DNA of 64,000 nt from Sclerotinia nivalis (taxonomy: Eukaryota > Ascomycota > Leotiomycetes > Helotiales > Sclerotiniaceae): assembly GCA_029531795.1 (NCBI GenBank), contig JAPEIS010000006.1, positions 992,001 through 1,056,000 of the forward strand. Direction: 5' to 3'. Each line of letters starts with the position of its first letter. Within the stretch, counting starts at the first letter, position 1. The position numbers and the translations under genes were made by a program. The notes beneath the pieces are model-generated. The model did no database searches and had not been told where the DNA came from. It worked only from the letters and a program-made list of their open reading frames with translations. Positions 25,098 through 35,463 of the stretch are shown piece after piece.

Positions 25098-26846
25098 AAT
25101 TAAGAGCTGTGAAAGTCTCTAGGAGCGGGTACTTGCTAGTCTTGAAAGACGTCTTGGGAAAATAAAAAGACTCGACTGATGCCGAGTTGTCATCATTCAT
25201 ATCGGTGGTTTCTCGACGATAGTCACACATGCTACGTGACATTGTCACCTACTTCCTAGAAAGAGTGTAAATGGAACATGCATATGCGTCAATATTGTCG
25301 GGGCAGAATCAGTAGGGGTGAAGAGACTTCAACACTTGCCAAGTACATCTGCCGCCACCTTGGAGAAAAGTAGATCCATGCCAATGTACCAACAGTTGTA
25401 CATATCTCAACTATAGTCAAGGTATAGCATACTGCATTTGGTATCTAGTTGTAAAGCTTTCAGCTTGTACCGTAGTATTCGCCCAGCACATGCGCGGCGC
25501 AATCGTTCTGGTCGGGTCGATTCGCCTTTCGGAGGTTACCAAGACCATAAGCCAGCACCCTAATATCCGAAAACTTATTCGTTAAGTTATCGAATCTCCA
25601 TTAGTATCTGACTGCAGAGCATGCTGTTTTCACCCGTTACACTCGCAGAAATACGAGCAGCACAATCGTTTTAGCTTTCAACATCGGAGCACCTTTAGAA
25701 ATGAGATGGAGACAAAATCAAACACCCCTCATTGTTAGAGCGCCTACAAGGTGCTTCCATATGCAGTCATTAGTTATCTTTGCTTTTGGCGCAATAACTT
25801 CGGAGTTGTTGGGTTATGTCCGAAGCATTCCAAGTGAGTGGAGCCCATACCAATCGGCAATTAAGAAAGGTCTCTTATCCATTTTCTTCACCGACTGAGG
25901 CTCAACTCCAATGTAAGATTAAGCTGTGATATCCGAGGCTAAATGCTGTGCCTCTCGTAGTGATGATGCTGAATCCTAATATCGACTGGATCATCTGCAA
26001 CAAAACGGCCCGGTGCGCGTCGGCTGCAATGTTCTGCAGTTATCCATCGCAGTAGTAATTGATAGGCAACAGATCTCAATATGGGTTAAATTCTCATGGA
26101 ACGTGGTCGTGTAATCTGTCCACACTAAAATATTAATAGTCGGCTCTCACAAACGGCCGACTAGTTCCTAGTCGGGGAAAGCGAATTGTCCCGCTAGTAT
26201 AATATATGAATAATTTGATCAATTTTTGAATTAATATAAAAAAAATTGTATCACTGATTTCAATTTGATGATACAAATCGAATAGTAAAAAATTATTGTA
26301 TTATTATTGAAAGGTTATTATAATATAGTTCAGGCTTTCAAAATTCGTGTAACGTTCAGAGAAAAAAATTTGCTGTACCCCGATTGCCAACAATTGTTAT
26401 TCGGGGTATCGAAAGTTAAAAAGTTGCTATTTGGGGTATTTACCGAAATATTATTGATAGTGGGGCATCATACAGTTCTTGATCTACCACTTTGGAGATT
26501 TTTGCCAATTCCCCTTCATACTGTCGCACTCCATATCCTCAAATAATAATCTTGCTTGATGAACTTTAAATTCGCTAGAAGTTTTGGGTCAACCGCATCT
26601 GCGGCTTCATTGAAGATATGCACGGCATAGCCAAGCCACCCTTATTGTTTACATAATCTTGGGAGCGAGTTTGGTTATAGCTACATGCAGGAAAACAACT
26701 AATATCATACACAGTCTAGTAGAGGGAGAGAATAGCTTGTATGGCTTTGTATTCTTGGCTTGGAAAAATGTTGAATTAATCCTAGAAGTGCCAAACCCCA
26801 GCTGCCAAAATTAGACTAACTACCTCTTCTCATATCCTCAACTCTT
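25098..26846. other. AT-rich spacer between MFS gene and peptide precursor
   Basis: No gene recognised. A strongly AT-rich patch spans about 26105-26340 with a small perfect inverted repeat (AGTCGGC at 26138-26144, GCCGACT at 26156-26162), followed by several GGGGTAT-like words between 26375 and 26470. This could be a worn transposon piece, but I could not define ends or target-site duplications. Confidence 0.35.
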
Positions 26847-27218
26847 TCATTTTTCCTCGACCTCTTTTTCGGTACCATCTTCGTTGAACCAAGCGTAAGC
26901 AATGGCATCATCGTCATCAGCACCATCGGCAGGAGCACGGGCTTCAACCTGCTTCTCAGTGCCATCCTCATTGAACCAAGCGTAAGCGATAGCATCATCA
27001 TCATCGCCACCATCCGCCGGAGCACGTGCCACAATGGCCGTGTCCAAATGAGCACCTCGTTGCTCTAATCCGGTTAATGCACCTGTGCAACCCCTGTTAA
27101 ACCGACATCCGTCAAGAAAACTAACAAGTCACTTACGAGCTTGGGCCATCTGTACTGGCTTTGCAAGGGCCATGATGGCAGGGACCACAAGGGTGAAGAG
27201 GAGAGTGGTGGAGCGCAT
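26847..27218 (-). CDS. Secreted RiPP-type precursor with two tandem core units
   Basis: Two exons: 27218-27137 and 27082-26847; the 54-nt intron is GTAAGT..CAG; 105 residues. Residues 1-27 (MRSTTLLFTLVVPAIMALAK then PVQMAQA) form a classic signal peptide. A short spacer (TGLEQRGAHLDTAIV) precedes two head-to-tail 29-residue units that begin ARAPADG, run through DDDDAIAYAWFNEDGTEK and end QVE or EVE; the protein stops after a final EK. The first unit is encoded at 27029-26943 and the second at 26942-26856. They differ in only two residues (Gly/Ala and Gln/Glu), both outside the aromatic segment. This is the layout of UstA/PhomA/AprA-type dikaritin precursors: secretory leader plus repeated aromatic core cut apart in the Golgi. 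Units are separated by VEAR rather than the usual Lys-Arg. Two UstYa genes lie within 3 kb. A pheromone-like peptide is the alternative. Confidence 0.82.
26856..26942 (-). repeat. Core unit 2 of the precursor
   Basis: 87-bp coding unit translating to 29 residues that open with ARAPADGADDDD, contain AIAYAWFNEDG and end TEKEVE. Fourteen codons differ synonymously from unit 1 and only two differ in meaning. Confidence 0.9.
26943..27029 (-). repeat. Core unit 1 of the precursor
   Basis: 87-bp coding unit translating to 29 residues that open with ARAPADGGDDDD, contain AIAYAWFNEDG and end TEKQVE. It directly abuts unit 2. Confidence 0.9.
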
Positions 27219-27922
27219 GATAATATTCGAGTATGGAAAGGTAGATTTAAAGTAGAGTGGTATTGAACGTGACTTTGTCTTGATAAAAGGGTTGAATGGA
27301 TCTGCGTTTGGTACAGAGTAATAAGTTGCGTTGCCCGTGGGAAGAAAGCTCTACAAATAAACCTCTGAATCCCTCCACCGGGTTATTTCCTGCCAATGAG
27401 GAGCTTGTAGCCCAGGCATTCTCAGTTTAGTATGTTTCCAATTGTCTCTTCGGTCATCCTGCCGAATTCGGAATCTGATCTTTATAGGATGGTTGCAACA
27501 CCTTCTTCAACGTAACAGCATACTGCTCTGTGCCGCATGGGAACTTCTGCAAAAGTTTGGGCGGTAGGCGATGGTCAGAGCCTACCTTGTTTCTGCCTCA
27601 AGGTTGTGAGACCTTGTGCTGTATTGCTAAGAGGCACAGCAAATGGCAACACTTTCAAGTTACATTATGCAAATTTCATGTGATTGTATTCTGGAGCGAA
27701 ATGGGATAGTCCGAATGGAGAAACTTCTGATGATGTTGTTGGATTGAATGTTGGAAATTTAGAAAAGGGATGAAATGGCAAAATCACCGAATTGACCACT
27801 AAGCATGAAGGATAACTTGGCTAATCATTATTGAGCACCGTTCGTCCTAGTGCTACTACTTCTGCGCTTCAAATCCATAATCCTCAAACCTCTGTTACAC
27901 TTGCATCATTTCCTCCTTCACA
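27219..27922. promoter_or_regulatory. Divergent promoter region, precursor / UstYa-1
   Basis: 704 bases between the start codons of the precursor (leftwards) and the first UstYa gene (rightwards). The head-to-head arrangement suggests shared control. I recognise no specific operator; no further gene is seen. Confidence 0.5.
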
Positions 27923-28745
27923 ATGGATGATCAAAGCCGTGAACCATTCTTCAAAGAAGAATATCGCGACTCAGAAGATAGCGACAGCTCCTCTAGTTTG
28001 ACGGGGGCAGAAATATCTGGGAAAACGTTACAATCTCATTATGTTTTCATTGCCTTGCACTTCGCTATCATTGCCTTCTTTACCGCTATATATGTGTACT
28101 TCAGGACGCATTCCAGCCATCAGCCTGTGACTGCTCATAGCCTGACCTATTGTGAGTTCAAACCATCTGCGAACAAGCTTTATTTACTGATTTGCTCTTG
28201 CAGCGCCTGCAGCGGCAGCAATAGAATACACAACCAAGAAGGTTGACGGCCTCCATACTGACAGCATCTTTGCGGGTCGCCCAAACCCCGAGTCGGACGC
28301 CGCATGGAGCGAGCTTCTTCATGGGATCAACCTACGACTAACCCACGACGAGATAGCCAAATTGAGTCAGGATTCCCTCAAATTGGCTGATGGCTCTGGC
28401 TATCTGGGTACACTCGGCGTGTATCACGAGCTCCATTGCATCAAGAGAATCCGAAAATACTTCTACAAGGACTACTACTACCCGAACGAAACTAGAATTG
28501 AAAATATCGAGCACGAGACACATGCTGAGCATTGTCTTGAACTTCTCCGACAGTCTGCAGTCTGCAAAGGTGATATCTCTGTTACAACTTACAAATGGCT
28601 GAAAAAGGGTGACAACATTGAGCCAACGACTCTCGAGGGTGCACCTCATCAATGTGTTAACTGGGCCAGACTATCATCATGGGCTGAAGAGAGATCTGTG
28701 AATCTTTTCGATCCAAAATTGCTTGTACTTCCAGACAAAGATTAG
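27923..28745 (+). CDS. UstYa-family (DUF3328) oxidative cyclase, copy 1
   Basis: UstYa proteins are membrane-anchored oxidases that cyclise or oxidise peptide cores in fungal dikaritin pathways (ustiloxin, asperipin, phomopsin). Two exons: 27923-28151 and 28204-28745; 52-nt intron GTGAGT..CAG; 256 residues. Residues 40-62 form one membrane helix (HYVFIALHFAIIAFFTAIYV) after an acidic, serine-rich cytosolic N terminus, which fits a type II lumenal enzyme. Both family signatures of the form HxxHC are present: HELHC at residues 151-155 and HAEHC at 183-187, the latter followed by LELLRQSAVC as usual. The C-terminal part ends with CVNWARLSSWAEERSV, also typical. The gene is divergent from the repeat precursor, which strongly suggests the two act together. 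Substrate and exact chemistry are inferred. Confidence 0.92.
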
Positions 28746-29229
28746 GTGTTCAGGAGACTGATGGAAAGAGGTTTTTGTTGGTAATTTAACAGGCCTGACA
28801 GGAAGATGCTTCTTTCCTTTGTCTTTGTAGTCATCCAGGTTTATTACCACACAATGAAAGTCTTGACGAGCGAAGCCTAAAATCTTCTTCAAATTTGAAA
28901 CTTGTCATGTGTTACAGCTGAGCATATAAGTGATTAATTTTTTTTTCTTGCGTTCAGTGTTCCTTAATCAATGAGAAAGAAAGGGATCTGAAAAGAAAAT
29001 GTGTGAATGATCTCTTGTCTTACAATTGTGTGTGCTAATGCAGAGATTATTTGTATACTTGTTTTGTTCGATTTCACAGTACCAGGGATAAACAATCACA
29101 CACAAACCGGCATGTCATTTAACTGGTATCAATCAAATGATGTCAAATCTTCCATGGATCAGAATATGAGTGCAAATTTATGATTCAAACTCAACTCATA
29201 ATCAAAATTATCTTCTGCTTTCCCAGAAA
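28746..29229. other. Convergent spacer between the two UstYa genes
   Basis: The 3' ends of both UstYa genes face each other here. AT-rich, with a T8 run near 28938. No gene is seen. Confidence 0.5.
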
Positions 29230-30040
29230 TTACTGGATCATTGTCTGATTATGACTTCGCCACTTATCTGTCCATTTAATAAGTGCGATGATGTCCCTGC
29301 ATTTTCTTGGGCTTCCGAAACCAGTCACACCACCCAATTTAGGATCAGTGGGTTCCATGTTCGTGTCGGCTGTGCACATGAGGGATTGCCTCAAATAATC
29401 AATGCAGTGACGCACATGGCCAGGAGCAAGATGATGATTGGGTTCCACTCCATCAATAGCAGCATAATAACTTCTGCGGATTGCATCCTAGACTATTGTC
29501 AGTTCTGTGATAACGGTAGTCGGGGGAATATTTTGTCATGCCAAACAGTGAAGCTGATGAAATACAGCAACGCCCATCGGATTGGCGGACACGGCAGGAT
29601 TTTCAATGAAACCACGACCACCTTAAAGATGTATTAGTTTTGCTAGAAAGTTTGGAGACAGCTTGCTCACGAGGAAACATGATTTCCCAAGTCTTTTCGG
29701 TTTCATTCGTAGGCTTTTCTGCGAAGGGTCTGTTGTACGCGAAACTGTGATCGACGGTGCCTGGTGGCGCTACGATACTTCAAATTAGCTTATGTGGTGC
29801 ATAAGATAGGAACGACGTACTAAGCCAATCGTGCCTAATTTCCTCTCTGCCTACGTGCTTGCCGGCCAAATAACCGGAAAGACCTGCTCCCGCGGAGCAA
29901 AAAAGACCTAACAGCAGCAGTATTGATAAACGCAGGAGCCTCGAAGTTGAATCACCACTCTTTTCGAGTGAATTATGGTCACCAATTGGCATATATTTGG
30001 CATTTTTCAGCCATAGGGGATTTAAGAACTTGAGATGCAT
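29230..30040 (-). CDS. UstYa-family (DUF3328) oxidative cyclase, copy 2
   Basis: Four exons: 30040-29821, 29769-29671, 29621-29542 and 29487-29230; 218 residues with consistent phases. A membrane helix (LLRLSILLLLGLFCSAGAGL) is followed by PPGTVDHSFAYNRPF and then the two metal-site motifs of the family: FHQLHC and HVRHCIDYLRQSLMC. The C-terminal block (DPKLGGVTGFGSPRKCRD) matches the longer-tailed UstYa subfamily, so this copy differs clearly from copy 1 and probably handles a different step. The third intron (29488-29541) must begin with GC (TTG then GCATGA) to join LHCL to DAIRRSYYAAID; GC-AG introns are rare but real. If that site does not splice, the protein stops at residue 134 (TGA), soon after the first HxxHC. 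Same neighbourhood and inferred pathway as the precursor. Confidence 0.87.
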
Positions 30041-31483
30041 TGTAACGTGCTAGACTAAACGATGAGGATAAAGAGGAGGTACGGAAATGGGTTGGAGAAA
30101 GGGTGGGAAAGGGCGAGTGCTGGAGTTGACGGGTCTTGATTACGGAGTAGCTCAGGCAGAGAGAAAAAATACAGCAGAAAGGCGATAATGAAGAACAGTT
30201 TGGAATGATTTGTCACTCGAGATGCCAGTGCAAAGTGGCCAAACATGCATGTGGTAGCCATGCGAGTCGTTTTCCAAGATTCTAATTTTCGTTGGATACG
30301 AGGTGCCAACAGAGGATTTGCTAACATGGAAGGTATGTTGCAGTTCTGCTTGAACTTGGCTTGACCGTGAAGCAGCTGCAATGTCGACAAGGCTCCCAGC
30401 GACCGAGTACGTCCTCGGTCTACTAAGATGGGGAACGTTACAAGCTGCTGGCTCTTACGTATTTCGGTGTAAAGAATGCTTGAATTATTGGATCCGCCTT
30501 GTTAATCCAATTATAGCACCTTTTCTGCCTTCTATATGCACTTATATTTCAATTCAATTCTGTAGGAGTTGCTATGTGGCACAGTGCAGTATACCCTCAC
30601 ATCAGAGCAACTTTACCACCTGCTACACCCCGCCTAGCTTCATTCAAACGATGCTTGAGTATTGGAGCCACCTCAACCAGCCAGCTATAGCATGCCTCCT
30701 GTTACTGACATTTGCAAATATCACCCATCTGAAAAATGTCTGGACCCGGAAGTAGTAACTCTGTGAATCATTTTTTGGGGATGCCTTGCATAGGCAAGAT
30801 TACGTTTATGGAAGCAAAATTATGCGAGATTATTCAGGTTGAAGCAGATGATTTGACGAGCGAGTATGACGTGCATATCTAACGGCGTTCTCCAGCAAAA
30901 ATTTGGAGGGGTGATCCGCAATGCCGCATATAATGCGGCGGCACAGCACGCTAGACCCCCCGTGCATATCTTAACATGGATATTCTCGGTGGATGCAACC
31001 CTGTGCGGAACACCTTCTAAAGGTAGGTTTGATTTGGAATTGGCAAAAATTGGCGGATTGCTGAACCCCACCTCATCTGACCACCTTTCATTTATATACT
31101 TGCAGTTGGTTCTCTGTTGGTACAAACTGCAGGCAAATTATCAATATTCTCATGCAGCTGGGTTCTCTATGTGCTTTCGGACTTCTGTAAAGAGGAGTTA
31201 AAACCCTGCCGGATTGCCTGGAATAGTAGGTAACAACCAACACAATGGCAGCGTTACTGTTCAAATCCGTCTAGGGCATCACCGTGTACTAATTCACAGA
31301 TACTCTGGGTCTGTCAAATATACGAAAGAAAATTCCTGAGAACAATCACAGAGTAGGTTGTTGGTTTTTGTATTTAGCTGCGTATGCAAGCTTCTCTAGT
31401 TTACCTCTGATATTCAATTCAACTTGTTCTATCCATCTTTTCCAATCCACCCAAGCTGCTTCTACCCATGCCAATCATCGAGT
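30041..31483. other. Divergent intergenic region (UstYa-2 / Pth11-like)
   Basis: 1.4 kb between two divergent start codons. Open frames at 30055-30390, 30381-30755 and 30820-31201 overlap on opposite strands and show no domains. No gene is called; it should contain both promoters. Confidence 0.45.
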
Positions 31484-32844
31484 ATGGCACCACCAGGTCC
31501 TACAAATGTCATCATTATTTCGGCAGTATTCTCCGCGCTCGCAGCTATTGCTGTGACTATGCGCATACGCTCTCGGAGAATGAAACGTGCATCTCTGGGA
31601 CTGGATGACTACCTGATCTTCCCTGCACTTGTAAGTCTCTCCCAGGCTCTCAACTAGATCTACTACGCAAAAGATGCTGATTGCTATTAAGCTCTTCGCG
31701 CTGGGACTTGGTATCAACAACATCATTGGTATGAGATGACTCCACCTTCGTAGTTCCCAAATCTAATGATGCGCAGGGGCTAGCATAGGAAACCTGGGTG
31801 GACATATTCACCTCGACGCAGAGGGACTGCCAGCCTTTGACCATTCGCTCACAACTTTCCTTCAGGCATGTATAACTTTCTTCGAGTACGGCTCACATCA
31901 GCAAGCGATCAGTGGCTAACATACCCATACCAACAGACTGAATGGGCTGCCCAAATTCTCTCTGTTCTCAGCCTTACCTTCGCGAAACTCTCGGTTGTCT
32001 TGCTCTATCGCCGAATCTTCCGAGGTGACCTTTTCAACAGAATCTGCTGGGGATTAATAAGCATAATAGGTTGCTGGGGTATATCATTCTTCTTTGCGAC
32101 GGTCTTCGAATGCTTCCCAGTTCACGATGTATGGTCAACATTATACGGCCAACCGCGCTCCTGCTATGACTATCTGCCTATGTTCTTCGCAACCGCTATT
32201 TCAAATTTCATCATCGATGTCATGATACTGGCGACTCCTCTGCCCATCATTTGGAAGTTGCAAATGCCTGTCCAGCAGAAGGTGGCTGTAAGCGGTATAT
32301 TTCTGCTAGGAGCATTGTAAGTTTTGAGTTAAATGACATTGAAGATTCATTAGCTGATACCTCATAGCGTGTGCGGAATCAGCATCGCCCGCATATATTT
32401 CTTCGTTCAGGCTAGCCACGGGTTTGACAATAACTACGATGTCACATGTAAGACTACACCAGAAATCCCGGCCTTCAAGATGCTAATGAAATCAAAGATA
32501 ATTTAGCACCCACAATTTATTGGACGCAGCTAGAAAGTGCCATTGCTGTGATTAGCGCGTGCCTCCCAACTCTGCGACCGTTCTTTGCCAGCCGCGGCAC
32601 AGAAAGCATCATCAATACTTGGCGCAGCAAGTTCTCCTTGATGAGATTTGGCAGTAGCAGGAGCTTGGTTAGTTCAAAAAACCAGGGATACAATGATATG
32701 CACTTGACCGGAGAAGAGAATAATGCAAAGATACAGAGTTCGGTTGACACGGTACCTTTGACCGATTTGGAGGCTTTGCGCAGTAGCGACAGCGAAGGGA
32801 TTTCCGTGCAGAAAAGCTTCACGAGGTTTAATGACCAGGCATAG
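31484..32844 (+). CDS. Pth11-like seven-TM integral membrane protein (fungal rhodopsin-type domain)
   Basis: Six exons: 31484-31630, 31674-31728, 31777-31865, 31937-32316, 32368-32447 and 32507-32844; 362 residues, frame consistent. The fold shows seven hydrophobic helices with family landmarks: GLDDYLIFPAL early, LSLTFAKLSVVLLYRRIF, FIIDVMILATPLPIIWKLQM, FVCGISIARIYF and PTIYWTQLESAIAVISACLP. This is the common fungal Pth11/SAT4-type rhodopsin-like domain, found in orphan G-protein-coupled receptors and in secondary-metabolite clusters. The cysteine-rich CFEM domain is absent. The third intron (31866-31936) starts with GC (CAG then GCATGT), a second GC-AG intron close to the one in UstYa-2. 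The C-terminal tail is hydrophilic and serine-rich. It could sense or respond to the cluster product, but its membership in the cluster rests on position only. Confidence 0.88.
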
Positions 32845-35042
32845 TAAAGTTTCATCACTCGATTGCTGCTTCATCAATTTCTAGCTTGTGTACACAATGC
32901 GCAGCAGGATACGTACTGCAGGCGCATCAATTAATCAAGCATGGTGCACTTAGTGGCTAAAATGAAAACCAATTATAAAAAATATATAAAAAAAGGTTCA
33001 AGAAACAGCGGTGCAACTCCACATCTTCTAAAAATGGTTCAGGGAATCTTGTAATCAAGCACATGCCATTGAACTATTATACTGTAGCGTTTTGAGGTAG
33101 CTACATGAAACCACTTACTCCCGATAAAGCTTTAGCAAGGACGCAAACTGTAATGACAACAATAGGAAGCGCTTCATGAAACGCGGTTTCGCTACAAAAG
33201 TGGATAGTATGCGGCGAAGAAAGCAGTAGTTGCGCCTACATAAAACGGCCTCGCTCTTGGCGGTAATGTCGTTGATATGAAGTTTGCGTAATCAGCTTCC
33301 ACGATCGATGAGCACCAAACTTTTGCCCATGATATATAGTTTTGTTCATGCAGTGATAGAGCAAGTAGGTGATGCACCAATGTGGCATGGCCAGAGTTCG
33401 TGATCACCTGAGCAAACTCTTGTGCTTGATCAAGCTGACCAGCAGTTAAGCAAGACTAACTTTGCTGAACATGACTGTGCTATAAAGGCGGGTTATGCAT
33501 TCGCTGTTAATGACTGGCTGCAGTTCATTCACTTACATATACACCGACACATACCTCACCATTGTGAGTTTTGGTGCAAAGAGTGAACCGTCATTATCTG
33601 TACTCCAGTACTGTATATGCCCTATAAGATCATGTTTGATGCAGGAATTATGACCTGGAGAAACTAATTGGCAGGGCTGTGATATAAATATTTGACAGAG
33701 AACCCACCATCAATTTACCGTTATCTCTATATATCGTTCAATACATTCACCGTCTATTTACCGGCTGATCAAGCAGGGAGCTGTGCCAGAACGCAGGTAC
33801 TACAGCCCGTTATCCAGGACAAGGAGTTCCGAGTCCCGAGGCCACTCAACTTGAGTTATTTCCTCAAAAGTTCCATGACGTCGAGGTCGAGAAGCGGATT
33901 ATCAGAAATCATTCATCGCGGCACAGCGGAATGTATAGTTTCTCTGGATTTTGTGGAGGACAAGAACATGAGAGGAAAAGCCCGGAGTTGATCTGAGGCT
34001 GGAATTTCTCATGGTAAGTTGGAGGTAGCGTACTATCCCTTCTTTATATCCAAAAACCATGGCACTTATACAGCTGTTGTTTTGTCCCTGACAGGGTTCA
34101 GTCGACTACACTGCTCGGCGAAATCGGGACATCATGGCGCTGGATGAGGCATTACGGCTATTCCGAAGTTTATGATGTTTATTCTATTCAAAGATGTCAG
34201 TGAAGTCAACATGGGGTAAATCACTATCAAGCAAGTGCTTTTAGATATCACCTGTTCTTATTCTCATCAGTCAGCGGGTCATTGATTGACAAGGACTCCA
34301 TGTGGTTGGACATACCCCCAAGCTGGGTGAAACCATGGTATTCAAATGAGTTTTTAGGAACTAGGGATGAGATGAAATGTATGCTGGTGTCAATGCTCAA
34401 CACAATTGTACGCATAGTCTTGCATCGCAACAGTTGGTAGGGCACTGTATAAGCACAAAGTCAAAAGTGGGTCCGGACATCTGAATCTCTAACACACGAT
34501 CGACAATCTATTTATGCATTAGCATCGCAAGATTTCAGTAGGTAGCCATTATTTGGCTGTATAATTTGCATTGAATATGAATTAATATCCCGCGTTGATA
34601 AACGCATACAAAGTGGCAAGAGCAAGGATGACTTATCACGTTCCAAGACATTAATTCGCCGGTTAAGTGAAGATCTTAGGCGGCGAGCCGGCCATCGGGG
34701 TTTTATCATGAAGAATCGAAAACTTCTCATTGAAAACATGACAGATTCATCAAATAGAATGACAGAGCTACCATGCAGACGGCAAATCAGCAGATAGAAA
34801 CACATTTAACCAGAGCCCTAGAAATTGCCACAGATTTGCGTTTGAAGACGGTCCAAGAGGAAGGCGGTGGATACGGTTCTCCCCTCTTCCTAGGCAACCT
34901 TTCAGGAATAACATACTCAAGATGGTGTATCAGAATATAGCTTCTTCCTTCGACATTAGGGAAGTCTTGTTCTCGATAGTCTAAGGAACATCCATATCAG
35001 CCAAGACTTAACGGGATAATGTGAGTGGATTGGAGGGAGAAA
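32845..35042. other. 2.2 kb gene-poor spacer
   Basis: No gene recognised. Open frames are all under 100 codons (33192-33407, 33692-33991, 34248-34445, 34512-34805) and show no domain or splice extension that I trust. AT-rich run near 32970-32995. Confidence 0.45.
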
Positions 35043-35463
35043 CTAGCCGGCGTGGTGTTGTTGAAAAAGCGTCGGTAGAACACTTCCATGACTTATCATC
35101 ACAACCTCGTTCCTCTCACGAGGATCAAGGAAGGTATCGCCAAATAAAAGAGAGACCTATCCCTCGATTGTCAGAAAGCTCTTGTACAACCATAAATGGA
35201 ATGCCACGAGCAATCACTTCTCGAAGAGCTATCTCCGCAGATTGCTTGCATCGAATCTCAGGAGAGCAAAATATATGGGTGATGTGATGTGCATCTTTGA
35301 ATAAGTTGGCAAAGGTAAGTGCCTGCTTCGTTCCATCATCAGACAAGCGCCCAGTCAAACTATCGTGCTGTGAACGACACGTTAAAAATATATCTATGAG
35401 TGTCAATGAGGATATCCATACCTGAGCATGTCTCATCAGATGTATTATAGTGGATGGTGGCAT
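35043..35463 (-). pseudogene. Histidine phosphatase (phosphoglycerate-mutase-like) relic with internal deletion
   Basis: Reads from ATG at 35463: MPPSTIIHLMRHAQ, then a 54-nt intron (35368-35421) and HDSLTGRLSDDGTKQAL. This is the front of a branch-1 histidine phosphatase, with RHA holding the catalytic His. It continues through HIFCSPEIRCKQSAEIAL to QELSDN and then becomes unrelated sequence. A few codons on, in a shifted frame, ERNEVVMISHGSVLPTL appears, the normal C-terminal second-His motif, ending at TAG 35043-35045. About 80 or more residues between these blocks are missing compared with the usual enzyme, and the frame is shifted. I read it as a small deletion-type pseudogene. The substrate of the parent enzyme is unknown. 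Confidence 0.72.

Noticed and set aside
26816..27055. Minus-strand frame rich in Met and Leu over the precursor
   Set aside because: It is a shadow of the repeat precursor in another frame; the true frame has the signal peptide exon, conserved units and silent substitutions.
29170..29637. 155-codon plus-strand frame
   Set aside because: Antisense of UstYa-2, whose HxxHC motifs and introns define the gene.
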